Assembly (NCBI GenBank): GCA_027486585.1
Contig: JAIXOU010000064.1
Span: 1 to 64,000, forward strand
Origin: Verrucomicrobiaceae bacterium
GTDB lineage: Bacteria; Verrucomicrobiota; Verrucomicrobiia; Verrucomicrobiales; Verrucomicrobiaceae
Reading direction: 5' to 3'
Length of the DNA stretch: 64,000 nucleotides
A program made the translations under genes and the position numbers. This document shows positions 18,908 through 28,586 of the stretch, piece after piece (position 1 is the first letter of the stretch; every line of letters begins with the position of its first letter). Below the pieces are notes generated by a model. That model saw only the letters and a list, made by a program, of their open reading frames with translations. It made no database searches and was not told the origin of the DNA.

Positions 18908-21112
18908 CTAAGACATCAGTTTTTGCTGCAAAAGATTTTCCAGACGATTGCCTGCTGCTTGGTGATGTAACATTGCGCGCACTTTCCCCGCAATCACGCT
19001 GCCGCCTTCGATAGGCGGCAAGCCACCACTGTAAATGTTGGAAATCACGGTGTACTCATACTCGATGGCCGGGTTGCCGCTGAACGTTGCCGCAGCTTTT
19101 TGAGTCGCAGCATCGGGCAGGCGGTAGGCAAGATAAGCTGACATACTGCGCGAGGCGAGCGCATCGCCACCAGGCCGTTCGCCGATGAGGGTAATGACAA
19201 CTTTTGGCCTGAGTGCTTCACCCACCGCTTCTGCCAGCTTGACGCGGCCATAGTGGGCAAGGATCGGTTGGCCAAAGCTCAGGTCATGGCCCGCAAGACC
19301 GTCGAGTAGCACGGGTAACAGATCAGGGATGTTATGATGGATGGCTTCTGCACTTAGGCCATCTGAAATCAGTATCTGCACATCATAAGGTTCGGGGCTT
19401 AGCTGCAGCAATTCGGCCTCATCCAGGCGGCTACCTAACGCGGGGTCACTCAAATGCTCGTTTTTGCTGGTTGCCAGCGTATGCAACTCACGCAAGGCGA
19501 TGCCCGAAATCTCTGCCGGCCTCAGTTCGGCATAAATCGCCTCGCGGCCTATGGCCTGATTGGATTTCATGTGGCGCGACACGCGGTTGGCGGGGCGTGG
19601 GCCGGCGTTTTCAAAGCCGTAGATGGCGGGCACCGATTCCTGCAGACGCTGGAATTCACTATCGGACTGGCAGAATATTCTGGGGTTACCCCAATGGACC
19701 CCACGCTTTACTTCTCCATCTGCGCTACGCTCGAAAATGCCGCGTGAAATAGCCCATTCAAGAAATTCGGGTGCGGGTTTCAAATCATAAATCTCGCGCA
19801 GAGTCTGGTCATCATGGCCGCTGGTATCGAAATATGCCAGCATGCGATCGGTGCCCAAGTAAACATCCATGAAGAAGTTAGCGCCTGCCGCAGTGAGTAA
19901 CTCGGTGGCCATCTGCTGGCCTTCGAGCGTGATTTGCGAATGCAGAGTATAGCAGGGCGCCATGCCCATGGGCAGCCCCAGCATTTTCCCCATGAAATGA
20001 TCCTGCAGGCAGGAGTAAATCATCTCGTGATTATCAAGATGGGTTTCAGGGCCGATGAAGCCGGTGACGTTGTTGACCATGAATGGCTTGTAGCGTCGAG
20101 CCAAGCCATAGCACAGCGCTTCGGTAGTCGCCATGTCAATGCCCTCATGCTTGCCATAGCTGAACTCGCTACCCTGCCCGGTCTCGAAATACATGAAGTT
20201 TTCAGCTACCTCGGCCAAGGGACCGCGCTGCAGCATGGTATGGTAAGCATGATCCAGCAGTTCTACTGTAACGTCAAACTCATCGGTAAGCGTGCGCTCA
20301 GTGCCCGCTAGGCTTTGAAACATGATCTCTACCGGCGCACCTTCTTCCAAGCAGGCCAGCTGGGTTTTAATGTGTGACAGCACGCATATCTGAGTGGGCG
20401 CGCCGGTATTTTTCCTCACTTGATCGAGGTGATACAACGTCGCACTGATATTAGCCACCGTATCGATGGCGGGATTGAGCCCAACAAGGGCATCGCCCGA
20501 GCCGGTGCTCAGGCCGGCATAAATGAGCATGGTGAGGCCACTGAGGTTATCGGTGGGGTGGTTAGGCTGCAAACGTGAAGACAGCGTTCCGGGCAAACCC
20601 ATCACGGTTCGGGCTTTGGAAGCTGCGCCACGCTTGAGTTTTTTGGCGAGAAAAATCAGCTCGTGTGTGTCTAATAACTTGGTTAGCGCAGCGACCATCA
20701 CGCCGGTTAGCGCAGAACCCACCTGCCGGATCCGCTCGCCAGTGGCGCGCAGCAAATCATCCTTTAACTCACCCAGCGTGAGGTTGGCAATATCGGCAAA
20801 CACCACGTGATCAATATCGTAATTAACGCGCATGACGCTATCGATGCTGCCCCGTGCGGTCGTCAGTGGTTGATCAAACAGATGCTGCAATGTCATCTTT
20901 GAGACCACGGCGCGCGCAGCCTCGCGCATCACTTCATCTTCCGCCGCCAGTCCGGCCTTGCGATCACCCGCTTTGCTGATATCGGCGGCACCCAGCACAT
21001 GTTTCAGATCACGGAAAGTAAAGGATCTGTCATGCAGATTGATCCTGTAAGTCTGCGGTGCTTGAGGTTCAGGCAACTTGATTTCATCTAACGGTAATAG
21101 TGGTTTCATCAT
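18908..21112 (-). CDS. eutBC: Ethanolamine ammonia-lyase, fused large and small subunits (EutB-EutC)
   Basis: EutB-like N-terminal ~460 aa (SIDSVMRVNYDIDHVVFADIANLTLGELKDDLLR) continuous with EutC-like DVQILISDGLSAEAI...PKVVITLIGERPGGDALASRSMSAYLAY. Confidence 0.92.
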   Translation of the reverse strand: MMKPLLPLDEIKLPEPQAPQTYRINLHDRSFTFRDLKHVLGAADISKAGDRKAGLAAEDEVMREAARAVVSKMTLQHLFDQPLTTARGSIDSVMRVNYDIDHVVFADIANLTLGELKDDLLRATGERIRQVGSALTGVMVAALTKLLDTHELIFLAKKLKRGAASKARTVMGLPGTLSSRLQPNHPTDNLSGLTMLIYAGLSTGSGDALVGLNPAIDTVANISATLYHLDQVRKNTGAPTQICVLSHIKTQLACLEEGAPVEIMFQSLAGTERTLTDEFDVTVELLDHAYHTMLQRGPLAEVAENFMYFETGQGSEFSYGKHEGIDMATTEALCYGLARRYKPFMVNNVTGFIGPETHLDNHEMIYSCLQDHFMGKMLGLPMGMAPCYTLHSQITLEGQQMATELLTAAGANFFMDVYLGTDRMLAYFDTSGHDDQTLREIYDLKPAPEFLEWAISRGIFERSADGEVKRGVHWGNPRIFCQSDSEFQRLQESVPAIYGFENAGPRPANRVSRHMKSNQAIGREAIYAELRPAEISGIALRELHTLATSKNEHLSDPALGSRLDEAELLQLSPEPYDVQILISDGLSAEAIHHNIPDLLPVLLDGLAGHDLSFGQPILAHYGRVKLAEAVGEALRPKVVITLIGERPGGDALASRSMSAYLAYRLPDAATQKAAATFSGNPAIEYEYTVISNIYSGGLPPIEGGSVIAGKVRAMLHHQAAGNRLENLLQQKLMS

Positions 21113-21142
21113 AGCCTTCTGAAGTCGGTATTTTCAGTGCAT

Positions 21143-22609
21143 TCAATGCAAGCCGAAAAACGAAATTGGCACAATCTGCCGATGCATGCAGCCAATATTG
21201 ACGAAATGCGCATTGCGAATGGGCACTTCATCAATCACCACTAAATGGTGGCCAGACTTTGTCCAGTTGGTCGCATAATTACCAAGTGCTTGGCCGATAT
21301 TGGCTTCTATCAGGATCACCAGTGGCTGGGAACCAGGATATTGGCTTGCGGTCAGAGCCTGCGCTAAGTGCTGACCCAGCAGGCGAACCTGCTTTAAATC
21401 CGCCTTCTCAGCACTGGCTGACAAAATCTGGATGCAGGCCCCTTGTTCACGTTTCTTTGCCAGCTCCAATGCTGCCAGCCATTGTGCCTGCGAGGCCTGC
21501 ATGGATAGTTTGCTCACGATGGGCAAATCATATAGCGGCAAGCACTCCGAGCGCGGCAGAAAGAGGGTCGTACCTGATATTTCTGTGCTATGCAACGTGA
21601 GCCCATACACGGTGGCACGGCCCTGGTTTTCTGGGACATGACTGGCCAAGTCAGCCGATAACAGCGGCGAATTCGCAATCGCCACTGCCAGGTCGATGCC
21701 GAAATCCCCATAAAAGGTCGTGGCAGGCAAAGCCTCGCCTGCGATGTGCCGATAAAGCAATTCACCCACGCCGCCAGAAAACGTGAGTTTGGCGACTGAT
21801 AATTCAGGTCTGGCTGACAATGCGATCTGCTCATGCTGACGCGCAACCGTTGTGGAAAAAAACTGGTGTTCACCCAGCACGATGGCCTCCAAAGCCCGGC
21901 AGTAGTAGCGCATAATCTGCTCGCATTCGTGCGCATCGAGGCTATCCCCCACACGTTTGTTGATGCCGAGTTCATCAAGCAAGGAAAGGCCGTAATCCGA
22001 AATGGCCGTGAGCTGGTAAATGCCGGGCACAAACTGGAAATGTCGGGCACCGATGAAATAGCAGCCTGTAGCCAGCACATCTCCCTGCAATCCCAAAGCC
22101 ACATTGGTGGTGCCACCACCAATATCAAAATTGAGTATAGGTATTTCGGGGTGATAACGACTTAAGGCCGAGCAACTGCCCATGAACGCAAGCCAAGACT
22201 CCAGGCAAGGGTCTTGAGCAGTCGCAATCACGGTTTCACCAACCCATTGTCTGATCTGCCCGATGAGCGCAGCAGCATTGTTCTTTTGTGCAGCGAGACC
22301 TGTGATAATGGAACCGCCTGCGAATATAGCTGGCACCCCGGAAATCTCATCCAAGGCCAGACCACTTTGCGCCAACCAGCCTGCTATCAGTTTTGCCACT
22401 GCGGCTGCATCAATAGTATGATTGATGAAAGGCGTAAAAACCGGCGCTGAACGGAAAATGACGCTTGGTTCGCTAAACTCCATGCGGCCAGTCACGCTGT
22501 TGGTGGTGACATAGGCCTCTGCAACCATTGCGCTGCAGGTGGTTGAGCCGAAATCGAGTCCCAGCAATTTGACACGTGGATTGTCTATGGCAGGCACAGA
22601 GGTAGTCAT
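21143..22609 (-). CDS. eutA: Ethanolamine ammonia-lyase reactivating factor EutA
   Basis: LLGLDFGSTTCSAMVAEA, ILNFDIGGGTTNVAL; adjacent to eutBC. Confidence 0.88.
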   Translation of the reverse strand: MTTSVPAIDNPRVKLLGLDFGSTTCSAMVAEAYVTTNSVTGRMEFSEPSVIFRSAPVFTPFINHTIDAAAVAKLIAGWLAQSGLALDEISGVPAIFAGGSIITGLAAQKNNAAALIGQIRQWVGETVIATAQDPCLESWLAFMGSCSALSRYHPEIPILNFDIGGGTTNVALGLQGDVLATGCYFIGARHFQFVPGIYQLTAISDYGLSLLDELGINKRVGDSLDAHECEQIMRYYCRALEAIVLGEHQFFSTTVARQHEQIALSARPELSVAKLTFSGGVGELLYRHIAGEALPATTFYGDFGIDLAVAIANSPLLSADLASHVPENQGRATVYGLTLHSTEISGTTLFLPRSECLPLYDLPIVSKLSMQASQAQWLAALELAKKREQGACIQILSASAEKADLKQVRLLGQHLAQALTASQYPGSQPLVILIEANIGQALGNYATNWTKSGHHLVVIDEVPIRNAHFVNIGCMHRQIVPISFFGLH

Positions 22610-22657
22610 AATGAATGTTCATGAGGAACCGTTCCTCACAAGCGCTTCTTTAAAGGT

Positions 22658-24118
22658 TTATTCTTTGATGCTAGGTGGACCCTTGAAGCGTTTGGATTCA
22701 CCGAATACAAACCAGAATGCAGCCATAACAATGAGCATGGTGATAACCAAATGCAGCACTTTTTCATTCGGCGGCTGTATGCCAACAAAAACCAGAAAAG
22801 CACCACCCAAAACCGCCAGGCCAGCGATCAGCTTGGAAGCAGCACCTAGATTAAAGGGCCCTTTGACTGTCCAGGTTTTGCCTTCGGCCAGAATGCCGGC
22901 AGCGATTGGCATCACGTAGGATAGATACAAGAACACTGCAGAGCCTGTTGAAAGCACCAAGAAGGCATCACTGTATAACGTCGCTGAAATGGCCAATAGG
23001 GCTGATACCCACACTGCAGCCACTGGGGTCTTCAGGGTAGGATTGACGGTGCGCAGAAAATTGGATGCAGGTAAACCGCCATCACGTGCAAACGCATACA
23101 TCATGCGCGAACATGAGGTCAGACAGGCTAGACCACAGAGGAAATTAACGATAAAAATACCGATTCCAAAGCCAATCCTTAAGCCAGGAGGCAAGGAAGT
23201 TAATAAGGACTCAAAGAAGCCCATGCCCTGTTTGACCCCTTCGGCAAGGTCAGGCATCACCAGAACAAACGTGCTGATCATGACATAGCCGAAAATAGCT
23301 GAATACACGACTGACTTGACGATGCTCTTTGGCACGGTTTTGGCCGCACCCTTGGTTTCCTCTGAGATGTGGGCGGAAGCATCAAAACCAGTGATGGTAT
23401 ACACCGTGAGCAATAAACCGCTCAGGAAAGGAAAAATCATGCCCTCGCTTCTAGGCCAGACGCTACCTTCGGCACCAGTAAAATTAGTGAACGTAAACAG
23501 ACGGGAAAAATCCAGGCCATGCGGGTTATAGCCTAACAATGAAACAATCAAAGCTAAGGCCAACAGGAAGATTAAGTACCCAGAGAAGTCCGTGATTTTG
23601 GTGGTGAATTTTGGGAAGCGATAAACCAATACAGCTTGAGCTGCCGTAATGACCGCGATGAACGGAGTTGGCCCTAGGTCCATACCAAGCAAAGGCTCTA
23701 TAAGCGTTTTGTAAAACGGATCGTAGACGCCGTAATTGACTGAAGCCACCGAGAAAATCAGGCCCAGCAGGTTAAGCCATGCAGTGCACCAGCCAAAACC
23801 TTTACCCCCAAGGATAGAGCCCCAGTGGTAAAGTCCACCCGCGGTCGGGTAACTGGAAGCAATTTGCGCCATGGCCAGCGCAACGATAAAGGCAAATAAA
23901 CCACCAACCAACCAGCCTATGCCTACAGAGGCACCGCCGCCGGCACCCAAAGCTTGCGGGAAAGCAGTAATGCCGCCGGCAAGGATACAGATGATTGAAA
24001 AGGAAAGAGCGAAATTGGAAAAACCGCTCATGTGTCGATTTAGTTCCTGATCGTAGCCCAACTTTTTTAATTGCGCGGCATCATCTAAAGTTGATTCGAT
24101 CTGATTATCACTGCTCAT
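22658..24118 (-). CDS. APC-family permease, probable ethanolamine transporter
   Basis: Polytopic protein with FSIICILAGGITAFPQALGAGGG and SSYPTAGGLYHW; co-oriented with eut genes. Confidence 0.8.
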   Translation of the reverse strand: MSSDNQIESTLDDAAQLKKLGYDQELNRHMSGFSNFALSFSIICILAGGITAFPQALGAGGGASVGIGWLVGGLFAFIVALAMAQIASSYPTAGGLYHWGSILGGKGFGWCTAWLNLLGLIFSVASVNYGVYDPFYKTLIEPLLGMDLGPTPFIAVITAAQAVLVYRFPKFTTKITDFSGYLIFLLALALIVSLLGYNPHGLDFSRLFTFTNFTGAEGSVWPRSEGMIFPFLSGLLLTVYTITGFDASAHISEETKGAAKTVPKSIVKSVVYSAIFGYVMISTFVLVMPDLAEGVKQGMGFFESLLTSLPPGLRIGFGIGIFIVNFLCGLACLTSCSRMMYAFARDGGLPASNFLRTVNPTLKTPVAAVWVSALLAISATLYSDAFLVLSTGSAVFLYLSYVMPIAAGILAEGKTWTVKGPFNLGAASKLIAGLAVLGGAFLVFVGIQPPNEKVLHLVITMLIVMAAFWFVFGESKRFKGPPSIKE

Positions 24119-24350
24119 TTTGACTCCCTTTGATCCATTAGCTATGGGTGAATGGATTGTTTAATGCTGATAAGCCCTGCTCAAAGAACTTTTTCCAGGT
24201 TCATCCAGGAAAACGGTGCGACAGCAGAAGCAACGACCTGGTCTTGGATGAAGCTGACAGCCTGCGTTCCATGCGCGCCTCAACCGATGAATCCTGCGCC
24301 ACATCCAATTACGCAATCCCGACGCCTCCATGCGCCGGCAACTGTTCGCT

Positions 24351-24382
24351 CTTCATCTCTTCATCTCTTCATCTCTTCAACT
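24351..24382. repeat. 8-bp tandem repeat (CTTCATCT)x3 plus degenerate fourth unit
   Basis: CTTCATCT CTTCATCT CTTCATCT CTTCAACT. Confidence 0.9.
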
Positions 24383-24516
24383 CGTGTCTTTTCTGTTTAG
24401 TGATGGTTGGACGGTTTAAGTGGAGGCATCCTAGAGTCCCTCGTATCGAATCGATTGGGTCAATCCTTTCAGGTCAGGGAAGACCGTGGCAGGAGAGATG
24501 TCTAAACGGCAAAGGC

Positions 24517-25119
24517 TCACTTCCGTTCGATGAGTCGAATCAACCGTGCGTGTAAGCCAAGGCTGTTCATGAAGGCAATCTCCTCGCGTTGGCCATCGCT
24601 CAGGGGTTCCCCCGGCTTTTTGACCTCAACAAAACGCCCCATGTAGGCTTTCTGAGTGTTCCAATCACGAGCAAACAGAAAGAGATCAGGAACGCCAAAA
24701 ATGGTTGCATCGCTGTGTCGATCCACCAGTTGTTGCAATCGCTCCTGCCCGCAGATCGACCATAGAGCTTCCAGGGTAGCCAAAGAAGGAAGTGAATTCA
24801 AATAGGGTTGATTGTCCCCGCCTGCACGAAGTTCTTCACGTGAGTGCTGCAAAGCAGTCTCTGTCATTTTTGATGGCCAGGCTTCGCAATCACGACCAAG
24901 CGCAGAACTCAGAGCACGCCAAACATGTGGTCCCAGGCGAACTCCGCTGAAACTAGCATTTGGATGCTTTCTTTGACGCCATCGGATGAGGATGATGTCT
25001 TCAGGAATCGCAAATCTATCGTTACTTGGATCCACGAGGTATTTAACGCGGTTGCCCTCATTTTTCCGGCCATAAACGAGGTGGCTGATTCGCAGGGAGG
25101 GTTTGGTATCTTGGTCCAT
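24517..25119 (-). CDS. VRR-NUC-type nuclease domain protein, module copy 1
   Basis: PDLFLFARD...FVEVKKPGEPLSDGQREEIAFMNSLGLHARLIRL (PD-(D/E)XK/VRR-NUC signature). Confidence 0.8.
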   Translation of the reverse strand: MDQDTKPSLRISHLVYGRKNEGNRVKYLVDPSNDRFAIPEDIILIRWRQRKHPNASFSGVRLGPHVWRALSSALGRDCEAWPSKMTETALQHSREELRAGGDNQPYLNSLPSLATLEALWSICGQERLQQLVDRHSDATIFGVPDLFLFARDWNTQKAYMGRFVEVKKPGEPLSDGQREEIAFMNSLGLHARLIRLIERK

Positions 25120-25175
25120 GGCAGAGAATGAAATCGTGCAGATTGAATGTGATAATCTAGAGGTGCCTAGGATGA

Positions 25176-26114
25176 TTATTTTAGACCTGGTATCTCGTCA
25201 CTCGCCTGAATGTCGACTGGGTAGGGAAACGAGAGGCTCTGGATGTCAGCACGCAGTTTTTCCGCAGCGGCATGGGACAAGGGGGATCGTGACCCGAATT
25301 CAAACGCGCCCGGAATTGGAATGAAGGAGCAGTTTGAGGTGCTGATACCTGCATTTAGAAGCAGCGTCATCCCGTGATACCTCATGTTATCGTAATTTCG
25401 CCGAAACTCCAATAGGGCTCGGAGGCGATCCAGTTTTGATTCACCATCCACATGACTGCCTTTGGAAGCTACGGCTCCTTGTTTGTTTTTTTGAATCAAC
25501 TTAGCAGACTTTCTTCGCCTTTTGGGTTGCACAGGCCAGTCTGACTCAGATTGGCGATCATAAAGCCGATATCGATGAAAAAGCTGATTGATCGCACCAG
25601 CGATGAGACCTGCAGGATAACACACATGCTCCTCTGGATCTTCTTTATCAGGCCAGGATTTACGACCCGCAACCCGCCTTGCATAGGCATAGGCCGCGTG
25701 CACACTTTCATGGGTGATGTAATCCATACTCAAATGGCCCAGAACAAATCCTGCGACGCAAAAATAAACCGGGTCAATCTGCCAAACCGGTGGACGTCGA
25801 GGGGTGCCTTTGGGCGGATGAAAAGTGACAATGCTTGAGAGATCACTTACAATGGCTCGCACCGTGTCTTCCGGTGCCTTGCGGCGACCCAGCCCCAACC
25901 GCCAAAAACGCTGAAGAGCAGCCACATCACGAAAAACAAGAATCTTGGCTCTAAGTTTGGAACGACTGGAGACCCTGACATCGCCTGAAAAGACAATGCC
26001 TTCTGAGGCTGACAGGGTGGACCAATCAGTGGGTAAAGCAGGAGTGGCGAATCGGATTTGCATGAGGAAGTCTGTGTTAAGGATGGAGAAGGGTGGCGGC
26101 AGGAAGGGCCGCAT
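25176..26114 (-). CDS. Putative HEXXH zinc metalloprotein, module copy 1
   Basis: ITHESVHAAYAY with downstream DPEEHVCYPAG; alternative start at 26064 (MQIRF). Confidence 0.65.
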   Translation of the reverse strand: MRPFLPPPFSILNTDFLMQIRFATPALPTDWSTLSASEGIVFSGDVRVSSRSKLRAKILVFRDVAALQRFWRLGLGRRKAPEDTVRAIVSDLSSIVTFHPPKGTPRRPPVWQIDPVYFCVAGFVLGHLSMDYITHESVHAAYAYARRVAGRKSWPDKEDPEEHVCYPAGLIAGAINQLFHRYRLYDRQSESDWPVQPKRRRKSAKLIQKNKQGAVASKGSHVDGESKLDRLRALLEFRRNYDNMRYHGMTLLLNAGISTSNCSFIPIPGAFEFGSRSPLSHAAAEKLRADIQSLSFPYPVDIQASDEIPGLK

Positions 26115-26717
26115 AAGGATAAATATAAACAGGCGCGCCCGTACGTGCGCGAGAGTCCAAGTGACTGGTGCGGTGTCTTTTCTCCACTCGTTGACTGATT
26201 GGAATCGGTTCCTTCATTGTCTTCTTCTCTGGCGCTGCGATTGCCGTGTAGATGTTTTTGTCGGTGAGCATGGTTTGGGGCTGTGGGGGTAGGGGTTGCG
26301 GAAGAAATTTTTTGTTCTTCCTGCAATATTACACTGCCAAGCATAGGGTCAGCGCCCTCGAGATTCTGGGAGGGATGCTGCACAAGTTCTTGAAAACCAT
26401 GTTCTTAAAGAGCTGGTTTGCAGTGAATATGGGATGGATGCAGGGAAGAGGTAATCAGGCGCTTCTGGCTCTGTGTCTCCTGCGTCTGCTTCTCCGCCTT
26501 CATTCTTCTCTTGGCGAGAATGTGGAAACATGGTTTCAAGCCTAACGTCTCCAATGCCTTTCGTCTGTGAACGGTTTGATGCCCTAGACTTTACGAGATC
26601 GCCGGCTTTGGCTTGCAAAGGATCATCTGGCGTGTCTGTGGCTGACGCGAAGGTGATGATTTTGATACAAGGATCGGTAATTTGGCCGAAAAGATAGGCC
26701 TCCACTATCTCGGAGGC

Positions 26718-27905
26718 TCATCGATTAATGTAAAGTCCGGGCATGGATTCAAGAACCGACACATCTTGGATGCTGCCACAATCCATCAGCACTAAATTGC
26801 GTAAGGATGGCAGTTGCACCAAGGGGGACACATCCGCCAAGGAATCGCATTGAATCAGCATCAAGTCATGCAGGCTTGGTAGGCAGGCAATCGGTGATAG
26901 GTCCACCAGTTCAGTCATGCCTCCTAGCGAAAGTCGGCGCAGCTTTTTCAGTCCCCGCAAGGGATCCAGATCCTTTGTTTGGTTTAAGAAGCTCAGGGAG
27001 ATGTCTTCGAGATCATGAAGTTCCGCGAGTGGCTCTAGGGACACTGTCACCATGCCTCCCCGAAGGTCCAACTCCTGGAGTTGGTGCAAACCCCGCAGAA
27101 AGTCGAGGTCTGCCGTTCCTCGGGGGATCTGCAGAGTCAATCGACGCAAACTCGTCGGTAGTGCCATGGATGAAGAACCTGCAGTGCAAAGACTGGCACT
27201 GGTCGTCTTCGACAGTTGCAATTCTTCCAGGCACGTGAGCGACTCGAGAGAGCGGGGCGTCAATTTCCCTCGAAACAACTGCAGGTCGAGATGACGTAGA
27301 TGGCCAGGCAGTCCATTGGGCAGCACGCTGGATTCCGTATAACTTAGCTGCTGTTTCTCTAGCGTTTTCGTATCACGATTATCTGGAGCTAATTTTTCAG
27401 TGATAGGATTCTCGCTTTGAATGAGCAGTTCCGTGACTCGTTCCGTTAACGGCAGGCCACTGAGGGTATGCCGCGCACAAAACGAAACGCCCAGCGGCAT
27501 GTTGCCGGGTGGCAGCGGACCAGGCGGGATGTCGTCGCCACCCAGGACCGCCAGGACGTGATCGTTGATCGAGAAGACATCCCAGCCTCCATGCTTTGAG
27601 AAGCTCAGTTCCCAGAGTCGTTCTTCCTCCCGCAAGACCTCAGGCAAGGGCACCCTAAGTCCAAACACCTTTACATACTTCGGCAAATCCTCGGGACTCT
27701 TTACCAGCCACTCGTCGTCATTGTGTTCCAGATGATAAAACTCAGGGAAAAAAAAGTCAGCCTCAGTTCTAAGGCTGATGATTTGCCAGGTCATCGACAG
27801 AGGGAAGTCGTCATCGCGAAAGGCTTCCTGACGAGCGAAACGCAGCATTTCCTTGGTATCGAGTCGCACACGGAGCGTTTGAGGCCATGGGGCAGAGTTT
27901 TTCAT
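26718..27905 (-). CDS. Leucine-rich repeat protein
   Basis: Repeats such as LRGLKKLRRLSLGGMTELVDLSPIACLPSLHDLMLIQCDSLADVSPLVQLPSLRNLVL. Confidence 0.85.
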   Translation of the reverse strand: MKNSAPWPQTLRVRLDTKEMLRFARQEAFRDDDFPLSMTWQIISLRTEADFFFPEFYHLEHNDDEWLVKSPEDLPKYVKVFGLRVPLPEVLREEERLWELSFSKHGGWDVFSINDHVLAVLGGDDIPPGPLPPGNMPLGVSFCARHTLSGLPLTERVTELLIQSENPITEKLAPDNRDTKTLEKQQLSYTESSVLPNGLPGHLRHLDLQLFRGKLTPRSLESLTCLEELQLSKTTSASLCTAGSSSMALPTSLRRLTLQIPRGTADLDFLRGLHQLQELDLRGGMVTVSLEPLAELHDLEDISLSFLNQTKDLDPLRGLKKLRRLSLGGMTELVDLSPIACLPSLHDLMLIQCDSLADVSPLVQLPSLRNLVLMDCGSIQDVSVLESMPGLYINR

Positions 27906-28118
27906 GAAGTAGGGATAAGGGAGGTTAGGTTTAGGCCGTTTTGGGCTTTTCGCCGCTTTTGCGGCATTTCGTTTTTGTTGGCGTGTTTGTTGATCGGGCT
28001 GCCTATGGAATCAACATTTTGTGTCCCTGCCGAGACCAGCAAAAGCCATCCGTTTTACCATTGAGATAAGGGGTCATGAGGCAATCATTTGAAGAATTCA
28101 TAGTTTCCATTCAGGGAT

Positions 28119-28586
28119 TCATGGTGTCTCGCCAACAAACTCAGCGATTCGTTTTTTGGTCATCTCAATTGAGGTGTCGGCGGCAGCTAGGGGGGCACCA
28201 GAACCTCCGTCGTAATCTTCATAGGCCTCTGTCATGGCTTTTTCACGCATTTTAAGCCACTGACGCTGCTGCTCCAAAAACTGGCTTCTCGCTTCACCTT
28301 CTAGCTTTTCCAGCCGGGAATGAAAAATGGACCAAAGCTGCGCATCGTAAATGCTGGCTAGGCTGGTTGAAAGGTAGTTCATATCCTGCTGGGCATCGCT
28401 CTTTTGAAGCAATTCCTCGACAAGACTGATGGGTTCCGACAGGTCTGGTGACCAATCAGATAGGGATGAGGGCAGGGAAGAGGATGGTTTCGTGTGACAG
28501 GATGAAAAAAGCAGAATGACGGCGAGTGAAGCAATGGATTTCATGGGTGTCTTTAAGCGTGAGTGGTTGGGCAGTAAGTCGTACAA
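28119..28586 (-). CDS. LprI/DUF1311-like secreted protein
   Basis: Lipoprotein-like N-terminus; QDMNYLSTSLASIYDAQL...FLEQQRQWLKMREKA pattern. Confidence 0.5.
   Translation of the reverse strand: MYDLLPNHSRLKTPMKSIASLAVILLFSSCHTKPSSSLPSSLSDWSPDLSEPISLVEELLQKSDAQQDMNYLSTSLASIYDAQLWSIFHSRLEKLEGEARSQFLEQQRQWLKMREKAMTEAYEDYDGGSGAPLAAADTSIEMTKKRIAEFVGETP

Larger units (their letters stand above)
24515..26520. repeat. Direct-repeat module, left copy
   Basis: Nucleotide similarity to 59340-61340 through both genes and their upstream region, same orientation. Confidence 0.85.

Noticed and set aside
24120-24350. Possible cobalamin riboswitch upstream of the B12-dependent eut operon
   Set aside because: No convincing B12-box or conserved GCCACTG-type core when reading the minus strand
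24351-24382. Short repeats as a CRISPR array
   Set aside because: Units are 8 bp, contiguous, no spacers; no cas genes in window
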